From the NCBI RefSeq assembly GCF_000003195.3, contig NC_012878.2, positions 14,709,329-14,773,328 on the forward strand: DNA of 64,000 bases. The letters are read 5' to 3'. The DNA is from Sorghum bicolor (lineage: Eukaryota > Streptophyta > Magnoliopsida > Poales > Poaceae). Below the pieces are notes generated by a model. It was not told the origin of the DNA, did no database searches, and saw nothing but the letters and a program-made list of their open reading frames with translations. Made by a program: the position numbers and the translations under genes. This document shows positions 46,787-58,349 of this stretch, piece by piece (within the stretch, counting starts at the first letter, position 1; every line of letters starts with the position of its first letter).

Positions 46787-49519
46787 ATGAACAAGATGGT
46801 CATCGTTCCAGCTTCCGCGGCCGTGCCTGAAGGCCTCACATTCACCATCGGCCAAATCACGTGGACGACTCATGGCGGCAGCCTCACGACCACGACTTTG
46901 GAAGAAACCCAAATCCGATCTGGGACGACAGCGGTGTCGATCCCGATCACGACGACACCGAGCACTTGACCTCTGCTCCCTCGTTACAAGGGAAAAAAGG
47001 TCGACGACTCGGATTTTTTCTGAGCCCTTGATCACGCCGATCTCAGGCTTCTTGAAGCTTCCCGACTGATAGATGGGATCTCGCGCCGATCTGATCAAGT
47101 CGCGCCGACAGACTCTTTCGACTCCTGCCGGCCAACTCGTGTCGTCACACACGAACAGCTGGGGACGTCTCTGACAATAAGGTCCACCCCCACGGGGCGG
47201 TCCGTCGAGCTCAAGGCAGACCTAGACCAGAGTCCTCCCTACGGACTAAACAACTCGGCCGTTCACTACTCACGGCACATCCAATCCATTTTCAACAGGG
47301 TGGGTTGGTCGCCAAAACAGAGCAGTCGACCAGCTCGCCACTACGTCAACATGGTGTCAATCCAAGTACTACCGAACGACCAGGCTTCCAACACAAACTC
47401 CAGCACAGGGTCCGTCCCCACCGAGGTTATAATTTCTGAGGACGAAGATTACGACCTGGATTTACCACCGTATCCTCCGAGTTTCTCCCGCTTCCCGGTC
47501 TTCCCGCCCCGGCGGGGAGATCTTATCTTCAATGTCAGCAACGACGAACCGGTCGTTGATGGAGAAACAGACGAGTAGAAGCACCTCCGCGAACAGCGCA
47601 ATGCCGACCGTGCTCGGCGACGCGCGGATGAGGAACGGCAACTCGTGCCGCATAACCTCAGTGACGCTTTCGACATGGTCGGAGATCAGCAAGTCTACAA
47701 AACGCTAAGTGCTAACGTGGCTGTTGCTATGGCAAACCTGGACCGACTCCCTGATACTCCCGAGTGCCAGGGCGTCCGATCCAGCGTACGCGCACACCTG
47801 ATCGCCGCGATGGGACAGACAGCCACCTTACTCAAAAGGGTCCAAGCTATCTCCTACACAGAGCTCTCTTCCGACCAGACTCACCGCAGTCGGACTTCAC
47901 CACAACCCAGTGAGCACCACCATAGCCGCTCCCCCAATAATCGCAGGAAGGATATGGGGCGTGGCAACCGTGATTGGGACGCCGGCGGCTACCGCGAGCA
48001 GAGGCATGGGCGTGGTCAGGAAGTAAACCAGGACAGGGATCTACGATACAACATCCCTCCCAAGGACGCCCGAGACCACATCAACAGGCGCGCCACGGAA
48101 AGAGCGGTGCACGAGAACCTGCGGCGCATTGAGTACGATGCCGCACACGGCCCCCCCGGCCTGAGACAGTTTTCTTCACACCTTCGCCAAGTCGTATGGC
48201 CCCGCAACTTTAAACTCGAGAAGCTTAAAAAATATGACGGCAAGGAAAACCCAGAAAACTGGATCACTCTCTACGAGATTGCAGTCCATTCAGTAGCAGG
48301 AGATGAGCACGTCATGGCTAACTACTTCCCAGTTATCCTCGACCAGGCTGGTCATCAGTGGCTCCTTGGCCTGCCCGAGGACTCTTTCGACTCTTGGGAA
48401 GAACTGCGCCAGGCGTTTATCGACAATTTCATCGCTACCTACGAGCAGCCTGGGAACAAGTACGACCTCGAGAGAATAAGGGACAGAAAAAACGAACCTC
48501 TGCGCGACTACATCCGACGATTCTCGGATATGCGTATTAAAATCCCAAAAATTTCTCACGACGAGGCCATATCGACTTTCATCAAAGGGCTACGCTTCCA
48601 CAAAGCATTGAGGAACAAGCTACTGCGCAAAAGGCCGACCACGATGGCCGAGCTCCTCGCCACGGCAAAAAACTATGCTGACGCCGATGACGCAGAAAAG
48701 CTCAACCGAGACGATGCGAGAGGTCCCGACCAGCCTCCTCAGCGGGACGATAGTCGTGGTCATTTTGACAACAGGAACCATAGTCGCCCTGACAACCGTG
48801 ACCATAGAGAAGGTTGGGATAGGCGACGTGACAATCGCGATGACTTTAGGGGCAAGCGCCCTCGCGACCACGAGGTGAATACGGTCAAGCGCCCCAATGG
48901 GCGGCGAGACTACCAAGAAGATTACAACAAGACGTTGAAGGGACCATGTCAACTCCACCCCAAGTCTAATCACACGATGGAAGAATGTCGTGTCCTCAAA
49001 AGCATCTACACGCAGCGGGCTGCTCAAGACGATTCTGCCAAGAAAAATGGGAAGCAGGACGGGCGTGGTCACGAAGACGAAGACGACGACCAGGATAGGG
49101 ACCCACGACACCAGTATGTCAGTCCCACTGACGTGGTCCACTCCATCTTCAGAGGCAAAGTTTCCATCGAGTCTAAGCGAGAAAGAAAGCTCCTGAAGAG
49201 AGCCTGCCTCAACGTGGACAGCACAGACGGTCTGATCGCCGATCCGAAATTTCCTCCCTGGTCGCACAGGGAGATCTCCTTCAGCAGGAAGGATCAATGG
49301 GCCGCCATCCCGGAGCTAGGACGTTTCCCTCTAATCCTGGACCCTTGCATCAACAGCGTCAGATTCGAGTGCGTGCTCATTGACGGGGGAAGCTCCATTG
49401 ACATCCTCTTTCGCAACAGCTTGCCTACCCTCAAGATAACCCCGGCACAGCTAAAGCCTATGACGCTCAATTCTAGGGAGTTCTGCCAGGTCAAAGTTCA
49501 GTACCCCTTGGACAGATAA
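46787..49519 (+). pseudogene. TE-G gag and start of protease
   Basis: The likely start is the ATG at 46787 (MNKMVIVPASA, then LTFTIGQIT), because TE-I has the same opening after its primer site. Frameshifts before 47300 and a TAG at 47576-47578 break the N-terminus. From 47579 one long open frame covers an Arg/Asp-rich region, the gag domain (about 48220-48680: ENPENWITLYEIAVHSVAGD, RQAFIDNFIATYEQP, LRDYIRRFSDMRIKI), a charged repetitive region, a CCHC-like C-x9-H-x4-C remnant (CQLHPKSNHTMEEC) and the protease active site LIDGGSSIDILF (about 49378). A frameshift near 49508 ends it. TE-A and TE-F share the DGG-type protease. Confidence 0.88.
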
Positions 49520-52500
49520 CATTGCCTGTCCAATTTGGAACACCTGACCACTTTTGAACAGAATTCGTTAACTTTGTGGTCGCTGACTTTGACGGCACTT
49601 ACCATGCAATTCTAGGCCGACCATCGCTGACAAAGTTCATGGTAGTTCCACACTACTCAAACCTGGTCCTCAAAATGCCAACAGAAAAGGGCATCCTAAC
49701 TGTCAAGGGCAATGTCTATACCGCATACACTTGCGAGGAGGAAAGCTTCAAGATCACCGAAGCAATCGATCTCTCGTCCGCATGGCAGAAACCGTAGTAC
49801 AAGTCGTGCAGCTACCACTCGACCAGCTTCGACTACCCGAGCAGGAGACTCCAAGGAAAAATTCAAAGTCCAAAGAGCATAAGGAGGTACAGCTGGTCGA
49901 CGGCAGCCCTGAGAAGATAGCCGTCATCGGGGCCAACCTGGACCCTAAATAGGAAGACGCGCTCGTCAGGTTTCTAAGGGAGAACGTGAGCGTTTTCGCA
50001 TGGAAACCCGCAGACATGCCCGGCGTCCCACGAAACCTGATCGAGCACTCCTTAAACGTCTCGAAGACCACAAGACCCATCAAGCAAAAGCTACGACGGT
50101 TCGCTCGTGACAAAAAGGAGGCTATTAGGACAGAAATAACATGGCTTCTAGCAGCCAGATTCATTAAAGAAGTGTATCATCCCGATTGGCTTGCCAATCC
50201 GGTTCTTGTAAGAAAAAAGAACAATGAATGGAGAATGTGCGTTGATTACACTGATCTCAATAAACACTGTCCTAAAGATCCTTTTGGTCTCCCTCGCATC
50301 GACGAGGTGGTCGACTCAACGGCCGGATGCGAACTCCTCTCCTTTCTAGATTGCTACTCTGGTTATCACCAGATCTCACTAAAAGAAGACGATCAGATCA
50401 AAACATCTTTTATCACTCCTTTCGGTGCGTATTGCTACACGACCATGTCCTTCGGACTCAAAAATGCTGGAGCCACTTATCAACGGGCTATTCAACAATG
50501 CCTCCATGACGAGATTCGTGATGACCTCGTCGAGGCTTACGTAGACCATCGTCAAAACAAGGAACGCAAGCACTCTAATCGACAACCTAGACCGAACCTT
50601 TAAGGCACTAAATAAATACAAGTGGAAACTTAACCCCAAAAAGTGTATCTTTGGGGTCCCCTCTGGTCTACTACTCGGCAACGTCGTCAGCCGCGACGGC
50701 ATACGACCGAATCCCTCAAAAATAAAAGCAGTGCTCGATATGCGACCACCCAAGAATGTCAAGGATATTCAAAAGCTCACAGGATGTATGGCTGCTCTCA
50801 ACCGCTTTATTTCTAGACTGGGAGAAAAAGGCCTCCCTTTCTTCAAACTTCTAAAGGCATCGGAAAAATTCTCCTGGACAGAGGAAGCCGACACTGCGTT
50901 CACCCAGCTCAAAACTTTCCTCACCTCACCACCCGTTCTCACAGCACCTCAACCCAACGAGGATCTGCTCCTTTACATAGCAGCAACTGATAGGGTTGTC
51001 TCCACGGCAATGGTGGTCGAACGGGATGAGCCAGGTCACGCATACAAAGTCCAGAGACCCGTTTACATCATAAGCGAAGTCTTAAATGAGTCCAAGACTA
51101 GGTACCCCAGATACAGAAGCTCATCTACGCCATCTTAATAACTTCAAGGAAGCTAAAGCATTACTTCGACGGTCATCGGGTCCTGGTAACCACCAGTTTC
51201 CCTCTGGGGGACATTTTGTGCAGCAAGGATGCCAACGGCAGAACTGTAAAATGGGCAATGGAATTATGCCCGTTCTCCCTAGATTTCCAGAGCCGCACTA
51301 CCGTCAAGTCTCAAGCCCTGGTCGATTTCATCGCAGAATGGACGGACCTCAACGAGCCCTTCGTTTCGGACACTCCCGACCACTGGTCGATGTTCTTCGA
51401 CGGGTCCCTAAACATCAATGGCGCCAGCACCAGAATACTCTTCGTGTCGCCTAACAAGGACAAGCTACGCTACGTCCTTAGGATCCTCTTTCCGGCGTCG
51501 AACAACGTCGCCGAATATGAAGCATGCCTACATGGCATACGACTGGCCGTCGAACTAGGAGTCAAACGCCTCTACGTCCACGGCGACTCTGCCCTAGTCA
51601 TCAACCAGCTAAACAAGGAATAGGACACAACCCACGAGAAGATGGACCTCTACTGTAAAGAAATTCGCAAATGGGAATCCAATTTCTACGGCATAGAATA
51701 CATCCATGTGGTCTGAGATAAGAACCAGGCAACGGATGCGCTGTCGAAGTTAGGATCATCTCGGGCCCAGACTCCACAAGGCGTTTTTGTTTAGGACATC
51801 CACACGCCAAGTGTGGGTACAGACCTGGTCAAAAAGCAATCCAATGAAGCAATGCTCGTAGACAACACCACTCCGGCAGCCAGCAGCCATGATTGGCGCG
51901 CCCCCTTCATCAGGTATATATCGGACGGATCGGGTTTTCAGGATAAAACGAAGAACGAGTGCCTCATTCGACGGTCCAAGAATTACATACTAGTGGATGG
52001 CAAACTTATGCGAAAGAATGCAAGTTCCGAAGTGCTGCTCAAATGCATATCCCAAGATGACGGCGTCAAGCTCTTAGATGACATACACGCCGGGTCCTGC
52101 GGTAACCACGCTGCCTCCAGAACACTGGTCGGGAAGGCTTTCCGAGTAGGTTTTTACTGGCCAACTGTGGTCGCCGGTGCCGAGAAACTGGTCCGACATT
52201 GTAAAGGATGCCAGTTCTTCGCCAAGAGGACCCACGTGCCTGCTCACGAAATTCAAACTATTCCGTCGTCCTGGCCTTTCACCTGCTGGGGTCTCGACAT
52301 GATCGGGCCATTCAAGCCGGCCCCCGGCAACTTCAAGTTTGTTTTCGTACTAATCGACAAATTCTCAAAGTGGATCGAGTACATGCCACTGGTCAAAGCA
52401 ACCTCCGAGAAGGCTGTGGAGTTCCTCAATCAAATCATACACACATTCGGTATCCCTAATAGCATAATCACTGACCTGGGCACTCAGTTTACTGGCACTA

Positions 52501-53132
52501 CATTCTGGGACTTCTGTGATGACAGAGGCATAGTCATAAAGTACGTATCAGTAACTCACCCATGGGCCAACGGTCAAGTAGAGCGAGCGAACAGAATGAT
52601 TATTGATGCTTTAAAGAAAAGGTTGTACACCGAGAACGACAGAGCGTCAGGACGATGGATGAAAGAATTACTGGCTGGGGTCTAGGGTCTCCAAACACAG
52701 CCTAGTCGCAATACGGGTGTATCACCCTACTTCATGGTTTACGGCACCGAAGCAGTGCTTCCGTCCGACGTAACCTTCGGATCTCCAAGGGTCGAAAATT
52801 TCGACCAGTCTTCGGCTGACATCGCCAGGGAGCTTGAAATCAATTGCATGGAAGAAAGGCGCCTAATCTCATGCCTTCGAACGGCAAAGTATCTCGAAGC
52901 TATTAGGCGGTATCACAACAGGAATGTCAAAGACCGATCCTTCGTGGTCGGTGATCTGGTACTCAAGTGGAAAACAAGCCAAGAAGGAACACACAAGTTA
53001 TCCACACCTTGGGAAGGACCCTTTGTGGTCGCCGAAGTCACACGCCCTACATCGTACAGACTGGCGTACCCAGACGGAACTCGCCTGCCCAATTCTTGGC
53101 ACATAGACAAATTGTGTCGTTTCTATCCATAA
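49520..53132 (+). pseudogene. TE-G pol: protease end, RT, RNase H, archaeal RNase H, integrase
   Basis: The protease ends HAILGRPSL (about 49605). RT (about 50040-50700) has WRMCVDYTDLNKHCP, FLDCYSGYHQI and GLKNAGATYQRA, but the YVDD box reads YVDH followed by a frameshift (about 50540), so catalysis is lost. RNase H is at 50860-51200. The second RNase H (51390-51620) has FFDGSLNINGAS, NNVAEYEACL and HGDSALVINQL. Integrase has the HHCC finger (IHAGSCGNH...CKGCQFF, about 52085-52225), the core GLDMIGPF, ITDLGTQF and GQVERANR, and a TAG at 52683-52685 likely from TGG. It ends at TAA near 53132. Stops also lie at 49797, 49950 and 51623. Confidence 0.9.
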
Positions 53133-53428
53133 CTTCCAGTACTTTTTCGTTTGTAAATTTCTTATGATTAGCAATAATGAAATCTTTTCTTTTTCGCTAT
53201 ATACTTTTTACATGCAGAACTTTCGACAAAGTGCAACAATCTCCTTCTAGGACCAAGATCCTTAAGGATTATTAACCTGAATTAGTGATACATCACTCAG
53301 ACAACATTGCAGCGCTCAAAACCATGGTTATGACAAATCAATCTTTATTACAAACTTTATATAAAAATTTTACAATAAACACCCCTCTAGGCGGTCCCTA
53401 GTCTATTGCTATAGACTACTCTACAGGC
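53133..53428. other. TE-G spacer between pol and antisense gene
   Basis: About 300 bp, AT-rich, with no frame; pol and the antisense gene converge here. It probably holds the antisense mRNA end. Confidence 0.5.
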
Positions 53429-56400
53429 CTATTGGTCGGGCTGCTCACCCGCTCGGCCTTGTCGCCCAGTCGAAAGGGTCGGGGCCACCGGCGCTTGGCT
53501 GGTCGAGACCGCAGGCGTCGACCGCCCATCTCCGGCAATGGACGCTCCCGACAACTCCCTGGCCGACCTATCTGACCCGGGCTGGACGGGGGGAGTTGCT
53601 GTCCCGCAGAGGTTGATGTCGCCGATCACTGTCGACGACAGATCGAGCAGACCAACATGAAGGTCGTCTGCCTCCCGCGGACCAACCTCCTTGGGTACCC
53701 CCTCTCCAGTCGGGACAGGTCGACCAGAGGATAGTGGGCGCACACCATGCTGAGGACGTGCACACCGGCGAATTCCCCGGTGTCCTTGACAAACTACTGG
53801 AGCCAGTCCCACGCCCGTTGCGCCTTCTCGACCGGAGTCAGCTTCGGTGCGCGGGGCTGGTCTTCAGGGAGCTCGGGGCTGATCAAATCAAGAACCGGGG
53901 CCACTCCTTTCCAAAGCTTGATGCAGTTGGCCTTCCAGGAGTCCCGATCCTTGATCATCTCGTCGAGGTGCTTCTTGGTATTTACTTTGAGCACTGTGAA
54001 CCAAGCAGGAGGTCAGTGCACACACAAGACAAGGGACGTTGAGTAATCAAAGAAGAGGGTAACACAGTTCTTACCAGTCAACTCCCGAGTCTTGTTGCTT
54101 AACTCCTCACCAGCTCGGCGCCCGGCCTCCAGCGCGCTGGCACGCTCCTGGTCGAGCTTCTCGTTTTCTTGTCGGAGGCGCGCAACCTCCTCCTCCAAGT
54201 CTGCAGGAGCAATTCCTAGTCAACAAAAACGACTACATGGTTATATACAACTGCTCGGAATACATGACCGACCTCTCCTTTCCCGATCCTTGTCGGCCAA
54301 TCGCTGATTGAGATCTAGCAGCCGCTCTTCCTGAGCACCCATCTCGGCCGTCTTCTCCTCGGCCTCCGACCGAAGATGGTCTACCTCCACAGATAGGGCC
54401 TTGTTCTCGACCACGATCCCCTCAATCTGGTCGAAGCACCTTTTCCGGTACTTCACCGTTTTCATTGCGCTCTACAGGAAGCATATATATCGAAGCAAGA
54501 GACAGTGCGTATAAATTTCGAGCAGCGCAAATGACCACTTACCTTAACCTCGTCGACGAGCCGCTTAGCTGCGCGCTCCACCCTCGCGGCTTCCTCCGTC
54601 TCCGCGAGTTCTTCGTGACCAATAAAATGGTCCCCATGTTGGCGCCACACATAAACGTGCTGGCGACCATCATGGGGACGGCCCTGGATTTCTTCCACTT
54701 CGTCATCGGAGGCCGCCCGGGTCTCTTCGCCCTCCGCGCTACCCCAGCCGCGGTCACAGGTATTACCGGATCCTGATCTCGGCTAGGGGAGCCTTTTGGT
54801 GAAGAGGCCTCTGCTTGGGGTGGAGTCAGGACCCTCCTTCCTTCAGAAGGTGGGGTAGTCGAAGCTCTGTTTTCCTCCTCCGCGACATTGCTTGGAGGAG
54901 GTGTCCTCGCAGTCTCATCACCCCTTACAGGGGTGCTTGCTCCGGTCCTCGCCGGAGCCGGGTGCTCCTCGGCACTCTCAGCCGCGGTCTCCACTGCGGG
55001 CTGCTCCTCGGGCTGCTCCTGGGCGGCCTGCTGCGCTGCGTCCTCGACGACAGCCGCCGGCTTGGCCGTCCTCTGGCCAGCGACATTGTCGGGATCAACG
55101 TCGGACGCCGCACTAACAGAAATATGGCATTTTACCAATGTCAAAATGCTCCAGTAACAAACGCAAAAGCAATAATAATGATAGGAGAATGTGTCAAGAT
55201 GAGATTGTTCTACTTACAGATCGGAGCGCCTATGTGTCGCTGTAAAGACCCTCCTCCTGGTCCTACCGGCCGCCGCTGCCGCCTCTGTTGCCCCAAGACG
55301 CGTCGGCTCGGTGTGAGGGGTAGGGCGGTCACTAGTTGCCCGATCGCCAGTGATCGGTGCGACGTCCGGACGACGACGCGACCTTCGGACCAAAGAGGGC
55401 GCGGCCTCCTCTTCCTCGTCTTCGTCATCGGCGATCCTGACGAGCCGACGACGCTTTGGAGCTTGGCTGCTCTCTGCTGGCAGCGCCTCCGTAGAGGACG
55501 GATCCACCACCAGTGGCCTCTTCCCTGCTACCCTGTCCTCGGTGGTCGGGGCGTGGCGGTCCTGCTCCTCCTCACTGCTGGTGTATTGAGGACACCGAGC
55601 AGTGTCGCCCTGTGGTGGGTCCATCCCCGCAGGATTTTCTATGCAGGTGCCAGTGACACATACACTGCGCACCGGTCAACGTCTCAAATCTGCGATAGAA
55701 CCAATGACAAGTGATCAACTAGTAGTCAACAGTATTTATATAACAATACTAGTCAATAACAATATTTATTTACCTTAGGAGCTCGTCGTCCCAGCTTGAA
55801 GGCGTGCATCCGATCACTGCTTCGAACGAAGTTGTCGTCCGTAAAGTTGAACAGCTCGTTCATCAGCTGCTGCACCTCCGCCTTCTCCAGACCATCAGGG
55901 CTCATCCTGGTTGGGTCTTGGCTCCCCGCGTACTCGTATGCCGAGTGTACCCTCCTCTGGCAGGGCATCACCCGATGTACAATAAAGTTACCGACCACTC
56001 CTGGCCCGTCTAAGCGGGACCAGTAGATCAGTTTCATCAGGTCTTCCACCTGACCAGTGAATTCAGGGCGGTCTGTCCAGCTGACCCTCTTCTCAGGGAT
56101 GTAGCCCACGTCGCAGAATGTGGCGCTGCCCGGCTCTTCCCTGATATAGAACCACTTCTTGTACCATTCAGTGAGAGAAGTGTTCCATGGGCAGTTAAGG
56201 TACCAGTTCTTCATCCCATCACGCAGATTGAGGTATACTCCACCTGCAATCTTGGAGCCTCCAACAGCTCCTTTCTTCCTCAGGCAAAAAAGATAGCGAA
56301 AAAGATCGAAGTGCGGCTCTATTCCAACATAGGCCTCGCACAGATGAAAAAAGGTGGAGATAAGAAGAATTGAGTTCGGGTGCAGGTTGCAGATCCTGAT

Positions 56401-56661
56401 CTCATAATAAAGAAGAAGGCCCTGAAGGAAAGGATGGACAGGAATCCCAAAACCCCTCTTGAAGAAATCTTCGAAAACAACAATCTCATCGGCACGGGGG
56501 TCGGGATAGCTTTCCCCTTCCGGCGCCCTCCAGCCGCCGAGCTCTTGGTTATGCAGCAGACCCATCCCGACGAGGTCGTTGAGGGACCTCGTGTTGCTCC
56601 AGGACTTCTTCCACTCCTTCGCCATCAGATCGGCCCTTTTCTTCGAGTCACTCTTCGCCAT
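53429..56661 (-). pseudogene. TE-G antisense accessory gene: PF04195-like domain plus coiled coil, six exons
   Basis: Exons I infer: 56661-55774, 55609-55218, 55112-54543, 54471-54273, 54200-54075 and 53993-53429. All introns are GT-AG (three donors GTAAGT or GTAAGA), and codons split across introns 2, 4 and 5 join correctly. Exon 1 (296 codons, from MAKSDSKKR) resembles 'putative gypsy type transposon' (PF04195), with FKRGFGIPVHPFLQGLL and YIPEKRVSW. Exons 2-3 are acidic and proline-rich with a basic KRRRLVR. Exons 3-6 are coiled coil (EELAETEEAARVERAAKRL, LEEEVARLRQENEKLDQER), ending in DLSSTVIGDINLCG. Frameshifts lie in exons 3 and 6, and a TAG at 53791-53793. The exon 2 acceptor is the least certain. 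The ATG lies 125 bp after a TATA box. Function unknown. Confidence 0.82.
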
Positions 56662-56783
56662 TGATGCTGTAGCAACGACTGCGAGCTGGGCGACTAAGGA
56701 TGGAGGTTGTATAAGGCAGGAATGGCAAGAACAGAAGGCTTGAAGGTAAAGGGTGGGTGAAGATTGCGAGCGCTGTGTTGAGC

Positions 56784-56792
56784 CTTTTATAA
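56784..56792 (-). promoter_or_regulatory. TATA box of the TE-G antisense gene
   Basis: The reverse complement reads GCTTATAAAAGGCTC, about 125 bp before the ATG at 56661. The upstream in-frame extension toward 56823 overlaps this box and is therefore not coding. Confidence 0.7.
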
Positions 56793-56823
56793 GCAACGGC
56801 TTCACCTCTTCCACTTTCCGCAT

Positions 56824-57090
56824 TCTTAGGAAGTGGGCGGGCCCTACGGCGGATGCGGCGTTTCGGTTTTCAATAATTACCGGCTGTTAATACGATAGCT
56901 TTTCTGAATAATTGATGGTTTCCCTTTCTTGAAACACGCAAAGAGCAGCTGTACAGTTACCAGGCACACTTTTTTACGCAAACGTCTCACAATGCGTCAG
57001 GATGCCTTGTCACATCGAGCATTAATGCGGCAAGATACTTTTTTCAAGAGACAAGAAGACTTGGTGGAGAATCGTGTATGACATTCTTGG
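56824..57090. other. TE-G antisense upstream region
   Basis: No frame or repeat recognised; upstream region of the antisense promoter and start of the 3' non-coding region. Confidence 0.45.
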
Positions 57091-57373
57091 GGACTGAACC
57101 GACCACCGAGCAACATACGCTCGGGGACTGGTCGACCAGCCCACCAGAATTGAGAGCCTGTGGACTGAACCGACCACCGAGCACCACACGCTCGGGGACT
57201 GGTCGACCAGCCCACCAGATTGAGAGCCTGGGGACTGAACTGACCACCGAGCACCACACGCTCGGGGACTGGCCGACCAGCCCGTTAAATTTGTGAGTTT
57301 GGGGATCGTACCGACCACAGAGCGTTACATGCTCGGGGACTAGTTGACTAGTCTATTTCAGCTGGTCGACTAG
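57091..57373 (+). repeat. Tandem repeat of about 71 bp, four units (TE-G)
   Basis: Units start GGACTGAACCGACC at 57091, 57162 and 57232; a diverged one (GGATCGTACCGACC) starts at 57303. Each holds GCTCGGGGACT followed by GGTCGACCAG. Further single GCTCGGGGA-like copies occur near 57410, 57475 and 57590. The true tract at 57880 has the same core. Confidence 0.85.
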
Positions 57374-57879
57374 TCGGTTAGTTTGTTCCTTTGCAGACGA
57401 GCATGATATGCTCGGGGATTGGTAAATTTTATTTTTCAGACCTTGCTACAAGGCTCATACTTCGCCTTCCAGCAAGCTCGGGGACTACATCGGTACGATG
57501 CATCTGGCGATGCATCTCAGTTTAAGAATTTCTACGAAGACTTTTTTGATCCTGGCACCACCTACCTACGCCACCTACTACCAGGCTCAGGGACTAAGTG
57601 GGCACACTTCACCTTGCGGTGAACTTGCTTGCTTTTTGAAAGTCTGTACTTTTCAGAAAAGTAAAGTTGGCACACTTCACCAGCAAAGAAATCTTTTTTT
57701 CTCGAGAACACCGTACATTCTTCGAACAACCGGCTTCTTCGATTTTGATGTTTGTCAACTGGTTTTCAAGTTGGTCGAAATACCGATGCAACTATTCAGG
57801 CAATTTTTCTGGTTGTCAAAGGTGTCAAGCTTTGCTGGTCGAAGAAGCTCAAGACGGCGTGTTACATCATAATACATGG
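57374..57879 (+). other. TE-G 3' non-coding region
   Basis: Degenerate repeat remnants and no gene. Short frames here are unsupported. Confidence 0.5.
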
Positions 57880-57894
57880 TGCTCGGGGACTAGC
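57880..57894 (+). other. TE-G polypurine tract
   Basis: GCTCGGGGACTAGC immediately before the LTR start TGTGGGGG. Confidence 0.7.
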
Positions 57895-58349
57895 TGTGGG
57901 GGTATAAACCCCTGTACCCTTACGGCTAGACTTGGGCCAGGAGACTTGGCCCATCACGAAGAGAGTTTGAGGCTTGATCCAACTGCTCGGAGTTTCGCAC
58001 AAGGAAACAAGACATGGAGATCAAGCTGGATTCTAGTCGGTTAGAATAGGAATTGATATCATGCTATCTATGGCAATTGTAACCAACTAGGATTAGTTTC
58101 CAGATCTATAACCCTGCCCTCCGGACTATATAAGGAGGGGCAAGGGACCCCCCTAGGACATATTATTCTCTCAATACAATACAATCAGACGCAGGACATA
58201 GGTATTACGCCCACACGGCGGCCGAACCTGGATAAAAACCTTGTCTGTGTCTTGCATCACCATCAAGTTCGTAGCTTGCGCACCGTCTACCGATAAACTA
58301 CTACTGTGGGTATACCCCAAGGTAGACTGCCGACTAGCTTTCGTCGACA
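57895..58349 (+). repeat. TE-G 3' LTR
   Basis: 455 bp, TGTGGGGGTATAAACC to TTTCGTCGACA, with TATATAAG at 58137-58144. Confidence 0.93.

Larger units (their letters stand above)
46336..58349 (+). mobile_element. TE-G: Tat-lineage Ty3/gypsy element with antisense gene
   Basis: It has two LTRs (46336-46781 and 57895-58349), gag, protease, RT, dual RNase H, integrase, an antisense spliced gene, tandem repeats and a polypurine tract. Flanks GTGAT (46331-46335) and ATGAT (58350-58354) fit a target duplication with one change. LTR divergence is about 5% by eye. A deletion removed the 5' LTR end and primer site. Confidence 0.9.

Noticed and set aside
48620..49297. 225-aa minus-strand frame
   Set aside because: Shadow of the charged, GC-rich TE-G gag frame on the plus strand.
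54815..55714. 299-aa plus-strand frame
   Set aside because: It lies over exons 2-3 and an intron of the TE-G antisense gene; the minus strand explains the sequence with matching splice phases.
56662..56823. N-terminal extension of the TE-G antisense frame
   Set aside because: It overlaps the TATA box and probable leader; the ATG at 56661 fits better.
57091..57373. CRISPR-like repeat array
   Set aside because: Direct tandem units without unique spacers, in a plant retrotransposon; eukaryotic context excludes CRISPR.
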